Positions 14,567-16,067 of a stretch of DNA of 16,067 nt are shown here, piece by piece. Each line of letters opens with the position of its first letter. Position 1 is the stretch's first letter. This DNA is from JAWWPG01 sp038327385 (GTDB lineage: Bacteria; Actinomycetota; Actinomycetes; Propionibacteriales; Nocardioidaceae). Location of the stretch: the NCBI GenBank assembly GCA_038327385.1, contig JBBQKY010000040.1, positions 1-16,067 of the forward strand, written 5' to 3'. Both the position numbers and the translations under genes were made by a program. A model generated the notes under the pieces. It was not told the DNA's origin and did not search any database. It worked only from the letters and a program-made list of their open reading frames with translations.

Positions 14567-15454
14567 GGGTTTGGGCAGCAGGCAGCCGGGCTTCGAGAGA
14601 TCGATGGCGTTGTTGGTCAGGCAGGTGTAGAAGAGCCACGTCTCCTCTCCGTAGCCGCGGTGGAGATGGACCGTGATGTTGCCCTGCCGGTCCTCCTCGC
14701 ACGGGTTGTCGAGCGTGCAGCGCTCGCCGCTCTCGTTGATGGTGTTGTTGATGCCGATCACCGTGCGGCTGGCGTCGAGGACGGGGCTGCCTGAGGTCCC
14801 GCCGATGACCTGGCACCCTCCGTCGGAGTAGCGCAGCGACATCCGCCAGGTCCAGACGCCTTCGTGCAGGCGGTAGGCGAAGCCGTTGAGGTTGCAGTCG
14901 TAGGCGATCTTCCAGTACCCGGACAGCACCTCGACCGGCTGGTCCCTCGGAGCCGGCTTGGCGCTGGCCAACGTGAAAGCAGGGACGCCGTACTGGCTCT
15001 GCAGGTCCCGGTAGGTCTGGCGGAGCCGGTAGAGCGTGACGTCGGTCCGCGACATGGTGGCGTAGAGGACGCGAACCGTGTGGACGGTGCCCGCCTTCGA
15101 GCCGTCGGAGTTGAGCAGGCGGACCGAGCGGGTGTAGGGCTGGTCGACGATCACCTCATGCGCCCCGAGAAAGCGGTCGCCGTGACAGTGCCCGTTGGTC
15201 AGGACCAGTGCCTTGTCGGTGGGCTGCGACGTCTGCCAGCGCACGACCGAGCCGGAGCAGTTCGACAGGGCGACCGTGCCGCTGAAGTTGGGAGTGGCTG
15301 GCCGAGGGATCGTGCCGGTCCGCGCAACGGCCGGCGCCTCGGCCGTCGGGCTCTCCTGGCTGAAGCCGGGTGCGCTTGCCAGCATCGGGAGGGAGACGGC
15401 GAAGACCGCGGCGCAGCCTGCGGCCACGGCCCACCGGCGGGTGGATCGTCTCAT
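14564..15454 (-). CDS. Secreted trypsin-like (S1 family) serine protease
   Basis: Predicted exported protease of 296 residues. The N-terminus MRRSTRRWAV, then a hydrophobic run to about residue 28 (ending LPMLASA), is a Sec-type signal peptide; a Pro follows the ASA site, so the exact cleavage point is unclear. A Pro/Ala-rich linker (about 30-55) precedes the chymotrypsin-fold domain. The triad is visible: H89 in LVLTNGHC, D138 in SRTDVTLYRL and S221 in IGGTSGSPVLD. The mature part has eight cysteines (66, 90, 187, 214, 246, 252, 278, 291), suggesting four disulfides and an extracellular life. ATG 15454 is preceded by GGGGAGG at 4 nt; the longer frame to 15538 would place the signal sequence internally and is rejected. 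Substrate unknown. It follows the S53 peptidase on the same strand after 130 bp, with its own candidate -10, so separate transcription is likely. Confidence 0.9.
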   Translation of the reverse strand: MRRSTRRWAVAAGCAAVFAVSLPMLASAPGFSQESPTAEAPAVARTGTIPRPATPNFSGTVALSNCSGSVVRWQTSQPTDKALVLTNGHCHGDRFLGAHEVIVDQPYTRSVRLLNSDGSKAGTVHTVRVLYATMSRTDVTLYRLRQTYRDLQSQYGVPAFTLASAKPAPRDQPVEVLSGYWKIAYDCNLNGFAYRLHEGVWTWRMSLRYSDGGCQVIGGTSGSPVLDASRTVIGINNTINESGERCTLDNPCEEDRQGNITVHLHRGYGEETWLFYTCLTNNAIDLSKPGCLLPKP

Positions 15455-15485
15455 CCGGCCTCCCCGAGCTTGTTCCTGCAGGTCG

Positions 15486-15491
15486 ACCCTA
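15486..15491 (-). promoter_or_regulatory. Candidate -10 box for the serine protease gene
   Basis: Minus-strand TAGGGT lies 31 nt ahead of the protease ATG, leaving room for a start near 15478 and the GGGGAGG ribosome site (15465-15459). No clear -35 is seen, so this is tentative. Confidence 0.25.
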
Positions 15492-15532
15492 GTCGCCGGC
15501 CCTGATGCCGGTGCCAGACACGTGCGCAGACT

Positions 15533-15548
15533 GGGCACCTCGGTGCCC
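15533..15548 (-). terminator. Perfect inverted repeat downstream of the S53 peptidase gene
   Basis: GGGCACC-TC-GGTGCCC, 7-bp arms (effectively a 6-bp stem with a 4-nt loop), lies 37 nt past the peptidase stop in the direction of its transcription. No T-run follows. It is a reasonable GC-rich terminator candidate separating the two peptidase genes. Confidence 0.35.
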
Positions 15549-15561
15549 GGCCGGCTTACCC

Positions 15562-15575
15562 TCGACGTACGTCGA
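15562..15575. repeat. 14-bp perfect palindrome TCGACGTACGTCGA
   Basis: A zero-spacer palindrome 9 nt past the S53 peptidase stop codon. It could be an operator, or part of a terminator region with the adjacent inverted repeat. No function can be assigned. Confidence 0.4.
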
Positions 15576-15584
15576 ACCGGTCGA

Positions 15585-16067
15585 TCAGAACGCTCCGACG
15601 CCGTTCGGGGTGCCGAGACCCGTCGGACCGTCCCAGCCCGCTCGGGCGGTGCAGATCTGCGAGCCGCCGCAGGTGCCGTTGACGCCGGTGGTGACGTCGA
15701 ACAGGCTCCGGCTGTTGCGGTAGGGGATCTGGTTCGCGTCGTGGCGCGTGTTGCCGGACAGCGCGTAGACGGACGCGATGATCGGCGAGGACTCGCTCGT
15801 CCCGCCGACCTGGCCCCACTGTGAATTATTCTCGTTGGTGGGGTGATACCAGGCGAGGCCGCCGCGGTACGGGTCAGCTGCCGCCGACACGTCCGATGCC
15901 GCCCGACTGCCCCGGCAGCTGGTGTTGAAGCCCTGCGAGGCCAACACCTTCGTGTTGTAGTTCGAGCAACCCGAGCCGGCGCCGCGCCATGCTGACTCGG
16001 TCCAGCCCCGCTTCATCGTGGTGTCCTTGCCCAGCGACGTACCACCGACGGCAGTGACGAACCGCGA
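15585..16067 (-). CDS. S53 (sedolisin-like) family peptidase, C-terminal part; 5' end outside window
   Basis: C-terminal 160 residues of a subtilisin-fold serine-carboxyl-type peptidase. The frame is open to the right edge and reads SRFVTAVGGTSLGKDTTMKR at the edge, then GWTESAWRGAGSGCSNYN, DVSAAADPYRGGLAWYHP and WGQVGGTSESSPIIASVYAL, where the Ser of GGTSESSP is the expected nucleophile. It ends with DVTTGVNGTCGGSQICTA and GWDGPTGLGTPNG, the calcium-site-like C-terminus typical of these actinobacterial secreted peptidases. Catalytic Glu/Asp residues, prodomain and signal peptide would lie outside the window. A Met about 17 codons inside the edge is internal, not a start, because conserved sequence continues before it. 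Likely extracellular; substrate unknown. Stop TGA at 15585. Confidence 0.88.
   Translation of the reverse strand, partial: SRFVTAVGGTSLGKDTTMKRGWTESAWRGAGSGCSNYNTKVLASQGFNTSCRGSRAASDVSAAADPYRGGLAWYHPTNENNSQWGQVGGTSESSPIIASVYALSGNTRHDANQIPYRNSRSLFDVTTGVNGTCGGSQICTARAGWDGPTGLGTPNGVGAF

Noticed and set aside
15455..15538. 28-residue N-terminal extension of the serine protease
   Set aside because: It would bury the signal peptide inside the protein and run through a candidate -10 and ribosome site.
15585..16016. The S53 fragment as a complete 143-residue protein starting at 16016
   Set aside because: Conserved family sequence (VTAVGGTSL) continues in frame upstream of that Met to the window edge, so the gene is partial, not small.

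Overview
This window comes from a high-GC Gram-positive bacterium, almost certainly an actinobacterium. The evidence is the strong G/C bias at third codon positions, GTG starts, many 1-8 nt gene overlaps, a type-2 (actinobacterial-style) LeuA, and a leaderless-looking leader peptide. I cannot name the genus from sequence alone. No tRNA, rRNA, CRISPR array, insertion sequence or phage gene was seen.

Left and centre (1-9903, all on the minus strand, read right to left): this is a nearly complete branched-chain amino acid pathway. ilvD stands first, apparently as its own unit. After it come a promoter and a classical attenuator (8037-8172), then ilvB-ilvN-ilvC-leuA-leuB-leuC-leuD in one tightly packed run, with leuD cut by the left edge. 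IlvBN makes acetolactate or acetohydroxybutyrate, IlvC converts these to dihydroxy acids, and IlvD dehydrates those to the 2-keto acids. LeuA, LeuCD and LeuB then extend 2-ketoisovalerate to 2-ketoisocaproate, the leucine precursor. Only the final branched-chain aminotransferase and threonine deaminase are absent. The attenuator encodes an 11-residue peptide, MSRVLLIHQRV, with five Val/Leu/Ile codons. It is followed by competing RNA hairpins and a UUCG-capped intrinsic terminator, so charged Val/Leu/Ile tRNA levels probably set expression of the whole run.

Middle (9904-14536): a 179-bp spacer carries a 28-bp perfect direct repeat (51-bp period) with a hairpin core. Beyond it is a small catabolic island: an acyl-CoA dehydrogenase and a crotonase-family protein (minus strand, one nucleotide apart). 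They are divergent, across only 46 bp, from a large plus-strand flavoprotein. That protein fuses an FAD aromatic-ring monooxygenase to an old-yellow-enzyme reductase, the architecture of 2-aminobenzoyl-CoA monooxygenase/reductase and the related proteins annotated as salicylyl-CoA 5-hydroxylase. The trio points to aerobic degradation of an aromatic acid as its CoA thioester, followed by beta-oxidation-like steps.

Right (14564-16067, minus strand): two peptidases. One is a complete exported chymotrypsin-fold serine protease. The other is the C-terminal part of an S53 (sedolisin-like) peptidase cut by the right edge. Both look like extracellular enzymes unrelated to the biosynthetic cluster.
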